Shown here one piece after another: positions 17,394 to 26,988 of a stretch of 64,000 nucleotides of DNA. A program made the position numbers and the translations under genes. The stretch is from NCBI RefSeq assembly GCF_015687175.1, contig NZ_JADPQG010000001.1, positions 310,001 to 374,000 on the forward strand, read 5' to 3'. The notes below the pieces were generated by a model. It did not search any database. It was not told the origin of the DNA and saw only the letters and a program-made list of their open reading frames with translations. This DNA comes from Reinekea sp. G2M2-21 (GTDB lineage Bacteria; Pseudomonadota; Gammaproteobacteria; Pseudomonadales; Natronospirillaceae). Within the stretch, counting starts at the first letter, position 1, and every line of letters starts with the position of its first letter.

Positions 17394-19247
17394 ATGATGA
17401 ATAATTCCCTCAACGATAAAGAATATGAAATTCGACTGTTCATGAGGCGGATGACGGTTGCGTTTTTCTTTGTGGCGTTAATGGTATTAGTGCTGGTCTC
17501 GCGACTGTTCTATCTGCAGATTATTGAACACGATAAGCACCAGTCATTGTCTGACAAGAATCGATTGGAAGTTTTACCGATCGCGCCTATTCGCGGTCTT
17601 GTTTATGACCGCAATGGCGAATTGCTAGCTGAAAACCTGCCATCTCATACGCTCAGCATAGTGGTTGAGCGCGTTGACGACATGAGCGCTCTTGTCGAGC
17701 GTTTACGAGAACTGATTGATTTGAGTGATGAACAGGTTGAACGTTTCTTTAAGCGACTTAGCCAATACCGTCGACCATACGATCCTATACCGCTAAAAAT
17801 TAAACTCACCGAGGATGAAATAGCGGCGCTTGCGGCCAATCGGATTTTCATGAATGGGGTGTTGGTGGAAGCAGAGTTGATTAGGCAGTATCCGGAAGGT
17901 GAAGCCTTCGCTCATGTGCTGGGATATGTCGGACGCATCAATGAAGAAGAATTACGGGATCTGGATCAAGGTGCATATGCAGGCATCCGGTTTATTGGCA
18001 AGCAGGGAGTGGAACGACAATACGAAGATGTATTGTTGGGTAAAGCCGGGTATCAACGAGTGGAGACTAATGCTCGTGGGCGAATTCTAAAAGTTCTGGA
18101 AAAGCAAGCCCCAGTGCCCGGAGCGAATATTCACTTACAACTCGATAAAGCTCTGCAGCAGAAAGCTTATGATTTGCTGGAAGACAAGCGCGGCGCTGTT
18201 GTTGCTATTGAACCTAAAAGTGGGGGTATATTGGCGTTGGTCAGTCGGCCGAGCTATGACCCGAATCTGTATGTCACCGGTTTCCCAACGAAACTGTATA
18301 ACGAGCTTCGCGACTCGCCAGACAAACCGTTTCTGAACCGGGCCATCCGAGGTCAGTATCCTGTCGCTTCAACCATCAAACCCTTTATTGGTCTGGCCGG
18401 TGTCGATGGTGGTTACACAACTTGGACCTTTACCCGTAACGACAATGGGGAATACATTCTGCCCAATACCGACCAGGTGAAATACGACTGGAAGCGTGGA
18501 GGGCATGGCATTGTGAATCTTACCGATGCTATTGAAGAGTCAGTCGATACCTATTTTTATGACCTTGCCTATAAAATGACACTTGAACCGATTCATGACG
18601 TTTTGGATCAATTTGGTTTTGGTAAGAATACTGCGTGGGATATATACAATCCCTTTGTTGGCATCAACCCAACTCGACAATGGATCAAAGACAAACATGG
18701 TCGTTCCTGGTACGCCGGGGATACGGTGAACCTGGGTATCGGGCAGGGTTTTATGCTGGCGACGCCCACCCAATTGGCCATCGCAACCGCCGTACTGGCC
18801 AATAATGGTGAATGGATGACGCCGCGCTTAATGCTTTATAGTACAGACGCATCTTTAATGGACATCCCGGAAAAAGCTCAGCCGGATGTGCAGTTGAACG
18901 ATGCGGCAAACTGGGAAAAGATACATTTTGCCATGCAGGAAGTGTTGTACGGCAAGCACGGCACTGCAAAACGTGCGGCCGAAGGTGCCGCTTATCGTTT
19001 TGCCGGGAAAACCGGAACGTCGCAAGTCGCGAAAATCAAGCGCGATGAAAACGGCGAACCTTTAGATGACGTGCCAGAGCATTTAAAAGACCATGCACTG
19101 TTTATCGCCTTCGCGCCTGTTGATGATCCTCAGATCGCGTTGGCCGTGGTCGTTGAAAATGGCGGCGGAGGCAGTTCTGTCGCAGCTCCTATTGCAAGGC
19201 AGTTGTTGGATGAGTACCTACTTCGGGAGCCCAATGATGCTCAGTGA
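17394..19247 (+). CDS. mrdA: Penicillin-binding protein 2 (elongasome transpeptidase)
   Basis: PBP2 cross-links peptidoglycan during lateral growth together with RodA. The 617-residue protein has a cytoplasmic N-terminus, one membrane helix (about 24-43), a dimerisation or pedestal domain beginning LPIAPIRGLVYDRNGELLAE, and a C-terminal transpeptidase domain. Active-site motifs are STIK near residue 326 (nucleophile Ser), SVD near 383, and KTGTSQ near 538. It overlaps rodA by 14 nt. Gene order mrdA-mrdB-mltB-rlpA-dacA is as in Pseudomonas. Confidence 0.97.
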   Translation: MMNNSLNDKEYEIRLFMRRMTVAFFFVALMVLVLVSRLFYLQIIEHDKHQSLSDKNRLEVLPIAPIRGLVYDRNGELLAENLPSHTLSIVVERVDDMSALVERLRELIDLSDEQVERFFKRLSQYRRPYDPIPLKIKLTEDEIAALAANRIFMNGVLVEAELIRQYPEGEAFAHVLGYVGRINEEELRDLDQGAYAGIRFIGKQGVERQYEDVLLGKAGYQRVETNARGRILKVLEKQAPVPGANIHLQLDKALQQKAYDLLEDKRGAVVAIEPKSGGILALVSRPSYDPNLYVTGFPTKLYNELRDSPDKPFLNRAIRGQYPVASTIKPFIGLAGVDGGYTTWTFTRNDNGEYILPNTDQVKYDWKRGGHGIVNLTDAIEESVDTYFYDLAYKMTLEPIHDVLDQFGFGKNTAWDIYNPFVGINPTRQWIKDKHGRSWYAGDTVNLGIGQGFMLATPTQLAIATAVLANNGEWMTPRLMLYSTDASLMDIPEKAQPDVQLNDAANWEKIHFAMQEVLYGKHGTAKRAAEGAAYRFAGKTGTSQVAKIKRDENGEPLDDVPEHLKDHALFIAFAPVDDPQIALAVVVENGGGGSSVAAPIARQLLDEYLLREPNDAQ

Positions 19248-20367
19248 TTTTATCCGCCACGCGCCAGACAATAGTTTTTCACGGCGACACAGTATCTGGC
19301 AGCGCATGCATATCGATATTTATTTATTTTTGGCATTGTTGATCTTGGCCTTAGCAGGTCTCGTTGTTCTGTACAGTGCCAGTGGCGCCGATTGGGGGGC
19401 TGTTTATCGACAGGGGCTGCGCTTTCTGATCGGGTTCGCCGCGATGTTCATTGTGGCACAAATGGACCCTCGGATTTTTCAGCAGTGGAGCGGCATCGTA
19501 TACGTATTTGGTGTAGTGCTGCTGATCGCGGTATTAGTACTGGGGATTGGAGCTAAAGGCGCACAACGGTGGTTGGCTATTCCCGGGCTGTTTCGTTTTC
19601 AGCCTTCCGAAATTATGAAGATTTCTGTACCAGTTATTATGGCTTGGTATATATCGCGTTATTCTCTGCCACCAAAGTTCAAGCATATTATTGGTGCTGC
19701 TGTTTTGCTGGTGATCCCCTGCGTGCTGATCCTTGAGCAGCCTGACTTAGGCACGTCTTTATTGATTGCCGCCTCTGGGATATTTGTTATTTTTCTAGCG
19801 GGATTGTCCTGGAAATTTATTGCCTCTGCGGTGGTATTGGGCGTTGGTTCATTGCCGGCGGCCTGGATATTCGTTTTGCGTGAGTATCAGAAGCAACGGG
19901 TGCTGACGTTTCTGAATCCAGAGTCAGACCCTTTGGGTGCTGGTTGGAATATCATTCAATCCAAAACGGCGATTGGTTCTGGCGGGCTTTACGGCAAAGG
20001 TTATTTATTGGGTACTCAGTCTCAGTTGGATTTTTTGCCTGAAAGCCATACCGATTTTATTATTGCTGTATTAAGTGAAGAGTTTGGTTTCGTTGGTGCA
20101 ACCGTTTTGCTGTCGCTATATGTCGTTATTTTTATCCGCGGCATGCTCATTTCAGTACGTGCAAGGGATAATTTTTGCCGTTTACTAGCCGGCTCGTTAA
20201 CTCTGACATTTTTTATTTATGTCTTTGTAAATATTGGCATGGTCAGTGGGTTATTGCCGGTGGTTGGCGTACCCTTACCATTGGTCAGTTATGGTGGGAC
20301 ATCCATTGTAACCTTGTTAACTAGCTTCGGAATATTAATGTCCATCAGCACTCATCAGCGGGTCTGA
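19234..20367 (+). CDS. mrdB: Peptidoglycan glycosyltransferase RodA
   Basis: RodA is the SEDS-family glycan polymerase partner of PBP2 in rod elongation. The 377-residue protein has about ten membrane helices, the signature RFQPSEIMKI, the catalytic-region EQPDLGTSL near residue 165, and the C-terminal GLLPVVGVPLPLVSYGGTS. Two adjacent ATGs (19234 and 19237) follow GGGAG at 19225-19229; both overlap the mrdA end, so translation is coupled. A longer upstream frame would extend into mrdA and is rejected. Confidence 0.96.
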   Translation: MMLSDFIRHAPDNSFSRRHSIWQRMHIDIYLFLALLILALAGLVVLYSASGADWGAVYRQGLRFLIGFAAMFIVAQMDPRIFQQWSGIVYVFGVVLLIAVLVLGIGAKGAQRWLAIPGLFRFQPSEIMKISVPVIMAWYISRYSLPPKFKHIIGAAVLLVIPCVLILEQPDLGTSLLIAASGIFVIFLAGLSWKFIASAVVLGVGSLPAAWIFVLREYQKQRVLTFLNPESDPLGAGWNIIQSKTAIGSGGLYGKGYLLGTQSQLDFLPESHTDFIIAVLSEEFGFVGATVLLSLYVVIFIRGMLISVRARDNFCRLLAGSLTLTFFIYVFVNIGMVSGLLPVVGVPLPLVSYGGTSIVTLLTSFGILMSISTHQRV

Positions 20368-20392
20368 AGTTCAATAAAAACAGGTTTTGGTA

Positions 20393-21355
20393 ATGCGTTA
20401 TTTGGTTTTGTTTAGTCTGTTGGTATCTATCACGGTTGCCGCTGCAAAAGATTTCACTCAGTTTGAACGTACCGCGAATGTAGTTGAAATTTTGGTGTCT
20501 GAGCACGGCTTGGATCGTGACGAAGTATTGCGGTGGATGAGCTCAGGCGTTTATCGTCAAGCATCGGTGAGTAATCTGGCGGCACCGGCAGAAACGAGTA
20601 AGAGTTATGTTGAATACAAGCCAATGTTTCTGGCGTCATCAACCGTCCGTCAGGGAAAAGAATTCAGTGAAAAATATGCAGACCTTCTGCAGTCTGCGGA
20701 ACGAACCTATGGGGTGCCTGTCGAAATAATTGTCGCAATCATTGGTATTGAAAGTCGATATGGACGTTCAATGGGGCGTCATCGTACCTTCGATGCATTA
20801 GGGAGTCTGGCCGTCACAGAGGGGCGTCGTGCGGATTATTTTCAACGCGAGTGGATCAAGTTTATTTTGATTATGGACAGTCTGGGGCGGGACCCCCTTG
20901 ACATGAAAGGCTCTTACGCGGGAGCGAGTGGCTTCCCTCAGTTTATGCCTACCAGCTATGATGCATATGCCGTCGACCACAATAAAGACGGTCATATTGA
21001 TATCTGGTCCGATCCGGAAGACGCGATAGGTTCAGTTGCCAATTATCTGAAACAAAATGGTTGGCGAGTCGGCGAGCCGATACTGTCTGAAGCGACGGTT
21101 GATAAGCAGAATCCGTTGGAAATAAATTCTTTTTCACGTGACAAGACGCTGAAGGATGTCGATAAAGCCGGTTGGGTTTTGACGAGCCGGTTTGAAACAG
21201 ACGGCTTTGTATTTCCTGTGAGGTTAGATACCGACACGGGTCAGAAATACTGGCTGGGTTACCGTAATTTCTGGGTTATCTCCCGTTATAATCGCTCCAT
21301 TGCCTATACCATGGCGGTGGTTGAATTGGCCGACGCCATCAGAAATCAGTCGTAG
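20393..21355 (+). CDS. mltB: Lytic murein transglycosylase B
   Basis: MltB cleaves peptidoglycan glycan strands to 1,6-anhydro ends. The 320-residue protein begins with a signal peptide (MRYLVLFSLLVSITVAAA). No lipobox Cys is present, so a soluble periplasmic form is likely rather than the lipoprotein form of E. coli. The catalytic Glu lies in IGIESRYGR near residue 124. GSYAGASGFPQFMPTSY and DHNKDGHIDIWSDPEDAIGS are strong family motifs. The ATG at 20393 is preferred over a TTG two codons upstream. The next gene starts 9 nt later. Confidence 0.95.
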   Translation: MRYLVLFSLLVSITVAAAKDFTQFERTANVVEILVSEHGLDRDEVLRWMSSGVYRQASVSNLAAPAETSKSYVEYKPMFLASSTVRQGKEFSEKYADLLQSAERTYGVPVEIIVAIIGIESRYGRSMGRHRTFDALGSLAVTEGRRADYFQREWIKFILIMDSLGRDPLDMKGSYAGASGFPQFMPTSYDAYAVDHNKDGHIDIWSDPEDAIGSVANYLKQNGWRVGEPILSEATVDKQNPLEINSFSRDKTLKDVDKAGWVLTSRFETDGFVFPVRLDTDTGQKYWLGYRNFWVISRYNRSIAYTMAVVELADAIRNQS

Positions 21356-21364
21356 AGGTTGACC

Positions 21365-22159
21365 GTGCATTCGAGCATCAAAGTTTTTTTTGTCGTTACA
21401 TCGGGCGTATTGTTGGTCGCCTGTTCCAGTAAATTTGTGTCTCAGGATGCAATGGTAAATGACCCTCAAGCCAGTCGATATTCCATTGCGCAAGACAAAG
21501 CGCCCGATGTCGCATTAGCAGCACATCAAATTGCGGATACCACGCCTCGTAAAGAACCTCTCTCCAAACATGGCAATAAAACACCCTATACTGTCAACGG
21601 TAAAAAATACCACATAATGGCGAGTGCCGAAGGTTATCGAGAAGAGGGTATTGCTTCCTGGTACGGTGCAAAATTTCACGGCCATCATACGTCGAATGGT
21701 GAAACGTTCGACATGAATCAAATGAGTGCTGCTCATAAAACACTGCCTCTGCCAACCTGGGTGAAAGTGACCAACTTAAATAATGGAAAGTCGATCAATG
21801 TTAGGGTTAATGATCGGGGACCCTTCCACGACGGACGTATTATCGACCTATCTTATGCCGCTGCGGTGAAGCTGGATTATCACGATAAAGGCGTTGCTCG
21901 GGTTCGCGTTGAAGTGCTTGCCGGGGAAGAGCTGGATACATCATCTTATTATGTGCAGTTGGGTGCCTTCAGCAACAAAGATTCGGCGCAATCTCTCAAG
22001 GCTCGTATCAGCGGTGAAATTACTGACAAGGTAGGCGTCTACAAAGACGAGTATTATCGAGTTCGTATCGGACCCGTAAAGTATGATCGAGCAGTTACCT
22101 TGCAGCGTGATTTCACCGGCAACGAATTTGGCAAACCCTTAATCATTGCAAAACGTTAA
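21365..22159 (+). CDS. rlpA: Septal ring lytic transglycosylase RlpA family lipoprotein
   Basis: RlpA cleaves denuded glycan strands at septa in Pseudomonas. The 264-residue protein has a lipoprotein signal with the lipobox LVAC, a double-psi beta-barrel domain (EEGIASWYGAKFHGHHTSNG through VRVNDRGPFHDGRIIDLS, about 95-180) and a C-terminal SPOR domain (SYYVQLGAFSNKDSA, about 195-262) that binds denuded septal glycan. The start GTG at 21365 has GAGG 6 nt upstream; the in-frame TTG at 21359 has no spacing for it. The gene sits between mltB and dacA as in pseudomonads. Confidence 0.94.
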   Translation: MHSSIKVFFVVTSGVLLVACSSKFVSQDAMVNDPQASRYSIAQDKAPDVALAAHQIADTTPRKEPLSKHGNKTPYTVNGKKYHIMASAEGYREEGIASWYGAKFHGHHTSNGETFDMNQMSAAHKTLPLPTWVKVTNLNNGKSINVRVNDRGPFHDGRIIDLSYAAAVKLDYHDKGVARVRVEVLAGEELDTSSYYVQLGAFSNKDSAQSLKARISGEITDKVGVYKDEYYRVRIGPVKYDRAVTLQRDFTGNEFGKPLIIAKR

Positions 22160-22276
22160 CACCTCGTTGGGGTGTAAAAAACTGTGTGACTGGTACAATG
22201 TGGCGCTTTTCAAGACCTGACTTCGTTCTGAGTCTGGTCGCTATTCTTTTTATTGATTAAAAAATTGGGAAAGACA

Positions 22277-23449
22277 GTGACTTTCAAACAACGCTTTAAA
22301 AAACTGGGACTCCTCATCGCTGGCTGTGCTGTGTCGTTTACCTTTGCTGAAGCCATCATTCCAGCAGCGCCTCAATTGGCAGCAACGTCATATGTCTTAA
22401 TGGACGGGGAAACCGGCCAGGTACTGGTTGCGTACAATGAGCATGAACAAATGCCCCCGGCAAGCCTGACCAAATTGATGACCAGTTATATCGCGGAACG
22501 CGAAATTCTAGAAGGCCGCCTGGCGCTGACAGATGAAACACTGGTCAGTAAAAAGGCGTGGCAAATGCCTGGTTCACGGATGTTTATTGAAGTGGATGAT
22601 CTGGTCAGTATTGAAGACCTTTTGCGGGGAATCATCATCCCATCCGGTAACGATGCCTCAGTGGCCATGGCGGAACACATTGCCGGCACAGAAGAGTTGT
22701 TTGCCCAGGTTATGAACAAGTACGCCGAAAAACTCGGTATGAAGAATACGCATTTCTCAAACGCTAGTGGCTTACCGCCGGAGGATGGCCAAGAGCACTA
22801 CTCATCTGCTTATGATATTGCTCTATTGTCACAGGCGATTATTTATAACAACTCTGAGTTTTACCCTATATATTCTGAACGAAGTTTCAAATATGGCCCG
22901 GTATCCGCGCAACCCAACCGTAATCGGTTATTAGGTACCAATCCGGATGTCGATGGTTTAAAAACCGGCCACACGGAAGAAGCGGGGTACTGCTTGGCAG
23001 CATCCGCCAAGCGTGATGGCATGCGTTTGATCAGTGTCGTCATGGGCACTCGTTCTGAAGAAGCTCGTGCTCAGGAAACCCAGAAACTGCTAACCTACGG
23101 TTTCCGGTTTTTCCTGACGGCGGAAGTTCATAAGGGTCAAACCGAACTATACTCCACTCGAATTTGGGGTGGTGAAAGCAAGGAGCTGTCTTTAGGCCTG
23201 CAGGACGACCTGAAGCTGACTATTGCCCGCGGAGCGGAAGATCAGATCTCGACACAGTTGAGTATTGACTCGGTGATAAAAGCGCCGGTGTTGGAAGGTC
23301 AGACCATTGGGGAATTGATTGTTTACATCGATGATGAAGAAGTATCGCGGCAACCGGTTATTGCACTGAAAGAAGTAAAACAGGCCGGTTTCTTTGCCCG
23401 CATCTGGGATTTGATTTTGTTGTTCTTTCATAATTTATTTGCCAAATGA
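22277..23449 (+). CDS. dacA: D-alanyl-D-alanine carboxypeptidase (PBP5/6 family)
   Basis: This low-molecular-weight PBP removes terminal D-Ala from peptidoglycan pentapeptides. The 390-residue protein has a signal peptide ending near AEA, and the motifs SLTK (near residue 63), SGN (near 122) and KTG (near 231). A PBP5_C domain and a C-terminal amphipathic anchor (FFARIWDLILLFFHNLFAK) follow. The GTG at 22277 with GGGA 6 nt upstream gives a proper signal peptide; a TTG at 22253 is also in frame. It is followed by ybeD, lipB and lipA. Confidence 0.95.
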   Translation: MTFKQRFKKLGLLIAGCAVSFTFAEAIIPAAPQLAATSYVLMDGETGQVLVAYNEHEQMPPASLTKLMTSYIAEREILEGRLALTDETLVSKKAWQMPGSRMFIEVDDLVSIEDLLRGIIIPSGNDASVAMAEHIAGTEELFAQVMNKYAEKLGMKNTHFSNASGLPPEDGQEHYSSAYDIALLSQAIIYNNSEFYPIYSERSFKYGPVSAQPNRNRLLGTNPDVDGLKTGHTEEAGYCLAASAKRDGMRLISVVMGTRSEEARAQETQKLLTYGFRFFLTAEVHKGQTELYSTRIWGGESKELSLGLQDDLKLTIARGAEDQISTQLSIDSVIKAPVLEGQTIGELIVYIDDEEVSRQPVIALKEVKQAGFFARIWDLILLFFHNLFAK

Positions 23450-23463
23450 TGGGAGATAAACCG

Positions 23464-23736
23464 ATGAATACTGAAGATGCGCCAAAAATTACCTTTCCAT
23501 GTGATGGTTATATCATCAAAGTGGTGGGTGATTCGCACCCTGATTATGTACCCTTCGTCACACAGGTACTGCAGAAATACGACATAACCATTACCGAAAC
23601 GAGCTACAGTACCAACCAGAGCAAGAACGGTCGATTCGTCAGTTTGACCGTTCGTATGCGCATTGAACGCGAAGAGCATCTGACTCAGCTGTTCGAAGAG
23701 CTCAAAGTGAATGACCTGGTAAAAATGGTGATATGA
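23464..23736 (+). CDS. ybeD: YbeD/DUF493 family protein
   Basis: This 90-residue ferredoxin-fold protein belongs to the YbeD/DUF493 group, whose genes are almost always next to lipB and dacA; the molecular role is not settled, though an ACT-like regulatory fold is known. Motifs are [18 protein letters not shown] and [13 protein letters not shown]. The ATG at 23464 has GGAG at 23452-23455. Its stop overlaps the lipB start by 4 nt. Confidence 0.92.
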   Translation: MNTEDAPKITFPCDGYIIKVVGDSHPDYVPFVTQVLQKYDITITETSYSTNQSKNGRFVSLTVRMRIEREEHLTQLFEELKVNDLVKMVI

Positions 23737-24380
23737 CCGTTTCTGCTGCAGCACACACTGTTCATATCAGAACATTAGGGCGCGTTACCTATGAAGATAC
23801 CTGGCAAAAGATGCAGGCCTTCACGTTAGAGCGCACCGATGACACGGTTGATGAAATCTGGTTGCTCGAGCATGATCCTGTTTTCACACAGGGGCAGGCA
23901 GGTAAGCCGGAACACTTGCTCAATCCCGGCGACATTCCTGTAGTTAAAGTAGATCGGGGTGGTCAGGTAACTTATCACGGACCTGGTCAAATGGTCGCTT
24001 ATGTTCTGTTAGATATGAGCCGTATTGGCTCGGATGTCCGGAAGTTGGTTTCTGTGCTGGAACTCAGTGTTGTAAATGTGCTTGCACACTATGGTATTGA
24101 AGCTGCCCCTAAAGCTGACGCACCGGGCGTTTATGTTGGAGAGCGGAAAATTTGCTCTCTCGGGCTACGAATCAAAAAAGGCCGCAGTTTTCATGGACTG
24201 GCCTTGAATGTTGATATGGACTTAGCCCCTTTTCTGCGCATTAATCCCTGCGGTTATGCTGGCATGGAGATGACGCAAATCGCGCATTTTGTGGAGCAAC
24301 CCGAAATGCACAAACTAATGCAACTGTGGGTGGATGCCTTTTGTGCTGCCCTGGAAATGCAACCAATCTGGGTGACGTAA
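23733..24380 (+). CDS. lipB: Octanoyl-[ACP]:protein N-octanoyltransferase LipB
   Basis: LipB transfers octanoyl groups from acyl carrier protein to lipoyl domains of 2-oxoacid dehydrogenases and the glycine cleavage H protein. The 215-residue protein has the family motifs [54 protein letters not shown] and [11 protein letters not shown], with the catalytic Lys in the KICSLG segment and the Cys near residue 170 ([10 protein letters not shown]). It abuts lipA with no gap. Confidence 0.97.
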   Translation: MTVSAAAHTVHIRTLGRVTYEDTWQKMQAFTLERTDDTVDEIWLLEHDPVFTQGQAGKPEHLLNPGDIPVVKVDRGGQVTYHGPGQMVAYVLLDMSRIGSDVRKLVSVLELSVVNVLAHYGIEAAPKADAPGVYVGERKICSLGLRIKKGRSFHGLALNVDMDLAPFLRINPCGYAGMEMTQIAHFVEQPEMHKLMQLWVDAFCAALEMQPIWVT

Positions 24381-25352
24381 ATGACGGATGTAAAAATCGT
24401 TGAAAAACAGAAAAAAGAGCGTGGTGTAAAGTTACGCGGCGCGGATAAAACCGATCGGATACCGGTCAAGATCATCCCGACAGAAGTCATGCCAAAGAAG
24501 CCAGATTGGATCCGGGTGCGCTTACCTGCCTCGCCAGAAATTACCCGGATTAAAAAGAAACTGCGTGCGCATAGTTTGCACAGCGTTTGCGAAGAAGCCA
24601 GTTGCCCGAACTTGGGTGAGTGCTTCAGCCACGGTACGGCGACGTTTATGATTATGGGTGATATCTGTACACGTCGTTGCCCGTTTTGCGATGTTGCTCA
24701 TGGCCGACCTAATGCACTCAATGAGAACGAACCAAAAGAGCTGGCCGCTGCCATCGGTGATATGGGACTGAAATACGTTGTTATTACCTCAGTTGACCGA
24801 GACGACCTTAGGGATGGTGGTGCACAGCATATTACCGATTGTGTTGTCGAAGTGCGTAAGTCGACGCCGGGCATCGTAATTGAAACCCTGGTGCCGGATT
24901 TTCGCGGTCGCCTTGATCTGGCGGTCGACATTATGGAAAAGGGTGCGCCAGATGTGTTTAACCATAATCTTGAAACCGTTCCGTCACTGTATAAAAAGGT
25001 CCGGCCGGGTGCCGATTACCACCATTCGCTGAAATTATTACAGGAATTTAAAAAGCGTAAGCCGGAAGTAAGAACAAAATCTGGGCTGATGGTTGGCTGC
25101 GGTGAAACGTTGGATGAGGTTAAAGACGTCATGCGTGACCTGCGCGCGCACGATGTCGACATGGTGACCATTGGGCAGTATCTGCAACCCTCCAAACACC
25201 ATTTGGCGGTGGAACGCTTTGTTCACCCCGACGAATTTAAAGAATTGGAAGTTTTCGGCTTGGAACTGGGTTTTGAGAACGTCGCCTCCGGTCCTTTGGT
25301 GCGGTCCAGTTATCACGCTGATCTTCAGGCGAAAGGTGAAAAACTCTCCTGA
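24381..25352 (+). CDS. lipA: Lipoyl synthase (radical SAM)
   Basis: LipA inserts two sulfurs into protein-bound octanoyl groups. The 323-residue protein carries the auxiliary-cluster cysteines C70, C75 and C81 ([12 protein letters not shown]) and the radical-SAM cluster cysteines C96, C100 and C103 (CTRRCPFC). The C-terminal VRSSYHA supplies the conserved Ser for the auxiliary cluster. The start lies directly on the end of lipB. It is the last gene of the envelope-lipoate run; the hairpin at 25402-25447 probably ends it. Confidence 0.98.
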   Translation: MTDVKIVEKQKKERGVKLRGADKTDRIPVKIIPTEVMPKKPDWIRVRLPASPEITRIKKKLRAHSLHSVCEEASCPNLGECFSHGTATFMIMGDICTRRCPFCDVAHGRPNALNENEPKELAAAIGDMGLKYVVITSVDRDDLRDGGAQHITDCVVEVRKSTPGIVIETLVPDFRGRLDLAVDIMEKGAPDVFNHNLETVPSLYKKVRPGADYHHSLKLLQEFKKRKPEVRTKSGLMVGCGETLDEVKDVMRDLRAHDVDMVTIGQYLQPSKHHLAVERFVHPDEFKELEVFGLELGFENVASGPLVRSSYHADLQAKGEKLS

Positions 25353-25401
25353 GGAATTGTGGTTCCCAAGAATGTCGCAGGCAGCGCTTGTGTTTTAAAT
25401 A

Positions 25402-25447
25402 AAAGCCCCTAAAATACTGGTTGTTTGTACAGTTGTTTGGGGGCTTT
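25402..25447. terminator. Long inverted repeat after lipA enclosing the dinB LexA-like box
   Basis: AAAGCCCCTAAA (25402-25413) pairs with TTTGGGGGCTTT (25436-25447) with one G-U wobble, giving a 12-bp stem around a 22-nt loop. The loop contains the LexA-like box and shares its centre. It resembles a lipA terminator, though the trailing T run is short and the dinB start follows at 25451. Confidence 0.6.
25415..25434. promoter_or_regulatory. LexA (SOS) box upstream of dinB
   Basis: TACTGGTTGTTTGTACAGTT fits the gammaproteobacterial LexA consensus CTGT-N8-ACAG with one mismatch (CTGG in the left half) and the usual TA flank on the left. dinB is a standard LexA target. The box is 16 nt from the proposed start codon. 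Confidence 0.7.
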
Positions 25448-25450
25448 GTT

Positions 25451-26500
25451 GTGCAGCGGAAAATTATTCATATCGACTGCGATTGTTATTACGCTGCCTT
25501 GGAAGTGCGTGATTTTCCTGAATTGCGTGGCAAACCAGTGGCCGTTGGTGGCACAGGTCCCCGTTCCGTTCTGTCTACTTGCAACTACGAAGCCCGCGCT
25601 TACGGGATCCATTCCGCGATGCCGGGCCGACGCGCTCTGGCTTTATGCCCATCACTTATTGTTCAGCCGCACCGTTTTGATGTTTATCGGACTGTTTCTG
25701 AACAGATTCACCGTATCTTTTCGCGTTATACCAACAAAATTGAGCCCTTGTCACTCGATGAAGCCTATCTGGATGTCAGTGAGTCCGTATGGTTTGGCGG
25801 TAGTGCAACGCTGTTGGCGGAACACATTCGGAGGGAAATTCATCAGGAAATGGGTATTACGGTTTCGGCGGGCATCGCGCCAAATAAGTTTCTGGCTAAG
25901 GTTTGTTCCGACTGGAATAAACCCAATGGTCAGTTCGTGCTCACCCCAGCCAACGTTGATTCGTTCTTACAGCATCTGCCTGTCAGTAAAATCAATGGTG
26001 TTGGTAAAAAACTAACCCAGCGTCTTTCTGACATGGGGGTTAAAACCTGTGGTGATCTGCAGCAATGGCCTCTGCCTAAATTAATCCAGTATTTTGGCAA
26101 GGGAGGGTTATGGCTATTTCATCGTGCTCGTGGGATCGATAACCGAAGCGTGGGACGGCATGGAGAGCGAAAGTCACTCAGTATCGAACATACTTTCGCA
26201 ACTGACTTGGCAGGGGAACGCGATTGCCTGGTTGAGCTGGATAGGCTTTATGAAGAGTTACAACAGCGTTTGTCACGCAGGGCAACACCACCATTGAAGA
26301 GCATATTTGTCAAAGTACGCTTTAATGATTTTACCACGACGACGATGGAACGGGCGTGGGAGTTGAATTGCCGCAGTTATCAGAAGTTGATTCAATCGGC
26401 CAGCCTTCGAAGTCAGAAGGGTATCCGTTTGTTGGGGCTGGGTGTACGTTTCAATGATTCGGCTTCTGCCAATCAACTGGACCTGTGGCAAACACCATAG
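25451..26500 (+). CDS. dinB: DNA polymerase IV (DinB, Y family)
   Basis: Pol IV is the error-prone translesion polymerase induced in the SOS response. The 349-residue protein has the N-terminal motif RKIIHIDCDCYYAALEVRD with the first metal Asp, the YEARAYGIHSAMPGRRA motif, the catalytic SLDEAYLDVS near residue 100, the IAPNKFLAKVCSDWNKPNGQ palm-finger segment, an HhH region (LPVSKINGVGKKLTQRL) and a little-finger domain. GTG at 25451 is chosen because it places MQRKII as in the family; a longer frame opens at 25421 inside the LexA-like box. The usual C-terminal clamp-binding peptide is not obvious. Confidence 0.95.
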   Translation: MQRKIIHIDCDCYYAALEVRDFPELRGKPVAVGGTGPRSVLSTCNYEARAYGIHSAMPGRRALALCPSLIVQPHRFDVYRTVSEQIHRIFSRYTNKIEPLSLDEAYLDVSESVWFGGSATLLAEHIRREIHQEMGITVSAGIAPNKFLAKVCSDWNKPNGQFVLTPANVDSFLQHLPVSKINGVGKKLTQRLSDMGVKTCGDLQQWPLPKLIQYFGKGGLWLFHRARGIDNRSVGRHGERKSLSIEHTFATDLAGERDCLVELDRLYEELQQRLSRRATPPLKSIFVKVRFNDFTTTTMERAWELNCRSYQKLIQSASLRSQKGIRLLGLGVRFNDSASANQLDLWQTP

Positions 26501-26533
26501 GATGGTCATGGTCGGCGGTATCGCGATTCCACA

Positions 26534-26555
26534 GCCAGCCTCGTTTTAGGCTGGC
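26534..26555. terminator. Hairpin between dinB and the tetR-like gene
   Basis: GCCAGCCT (26534-26541) pairs perfectly with AGGCTGGC (26548-26555) around CGTTTT. The following T content is modest. It lies between convergent genes and may end dinB transcription. Confidence 0.5.
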
Positions 26556-26589
26556 CGTGTCTTATTAATGGGTGCAAATTCTCATTGCA

Positions 26590-26988
26590 TTAGTTCGGCT
26601 GAACGTAAATGCGTTCCATCAATTGGCCGTTAAGTGTATAAATCGAGGTCGACAATTGGGTTTTAAGTGATTGATAGGCGTCCGTTTTGGCCACAAAGGG
26701 AAAGTATTCCGCATTGGTTATAAACAGACGGAAATCGTCGGGTCTGGCCAGCCAGAAATCCGTATATGCCTGATGCTTGTCTCCGGCGTTGGCTAGGCTT
26801 TGCTCAAGGCTGGGCGCAACTTCTTCCCACAAGCCAGCAACAATTTCCTGTTTGTTTTTAAAGTAATAGTAAATCGATGGCGCGGCACAGCCCGTTTCCG
26901 CTGCGATTTTTCTCAGCGAGAGCTTGTTGATGCCTTGCTCGGTTAATACTTTTCTTGCTGATTCAAGAATGTTCTCTTTTTTAATCAT
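26590..26988 (-). CDS. Short TetR/AcrR-family transcriptional regulator
   Basis: The N-terminal 50 residues are a TetR helix-turn-helix (ILESARKVLTEQGINKLSLR, then CAAPSIYYYFKNKQEIVAGL). The total length of 132 residues is well below the usual 180-220, and the ligand-binding domain is reduced to a few helices. The stop is a genuine TAA, so this is a short form rather than a visible frameshift. Target and ligand cannot be told. It is convergent with dinB and divergent from the pilH-like gene. Confidence 0.8.
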   Translation of the reverse strand: MIKKENILESARKVLTEQGINKLSLRKIAAETGCAAPSIYYYFKNKQEIVAGLWEEVAPSLEQSLANAGDKHQAYTDFWLARPDDFRLFITNAEYFPFVAKTDAYQSLKTQLSTSIYTLNGQLMERIYVQPN

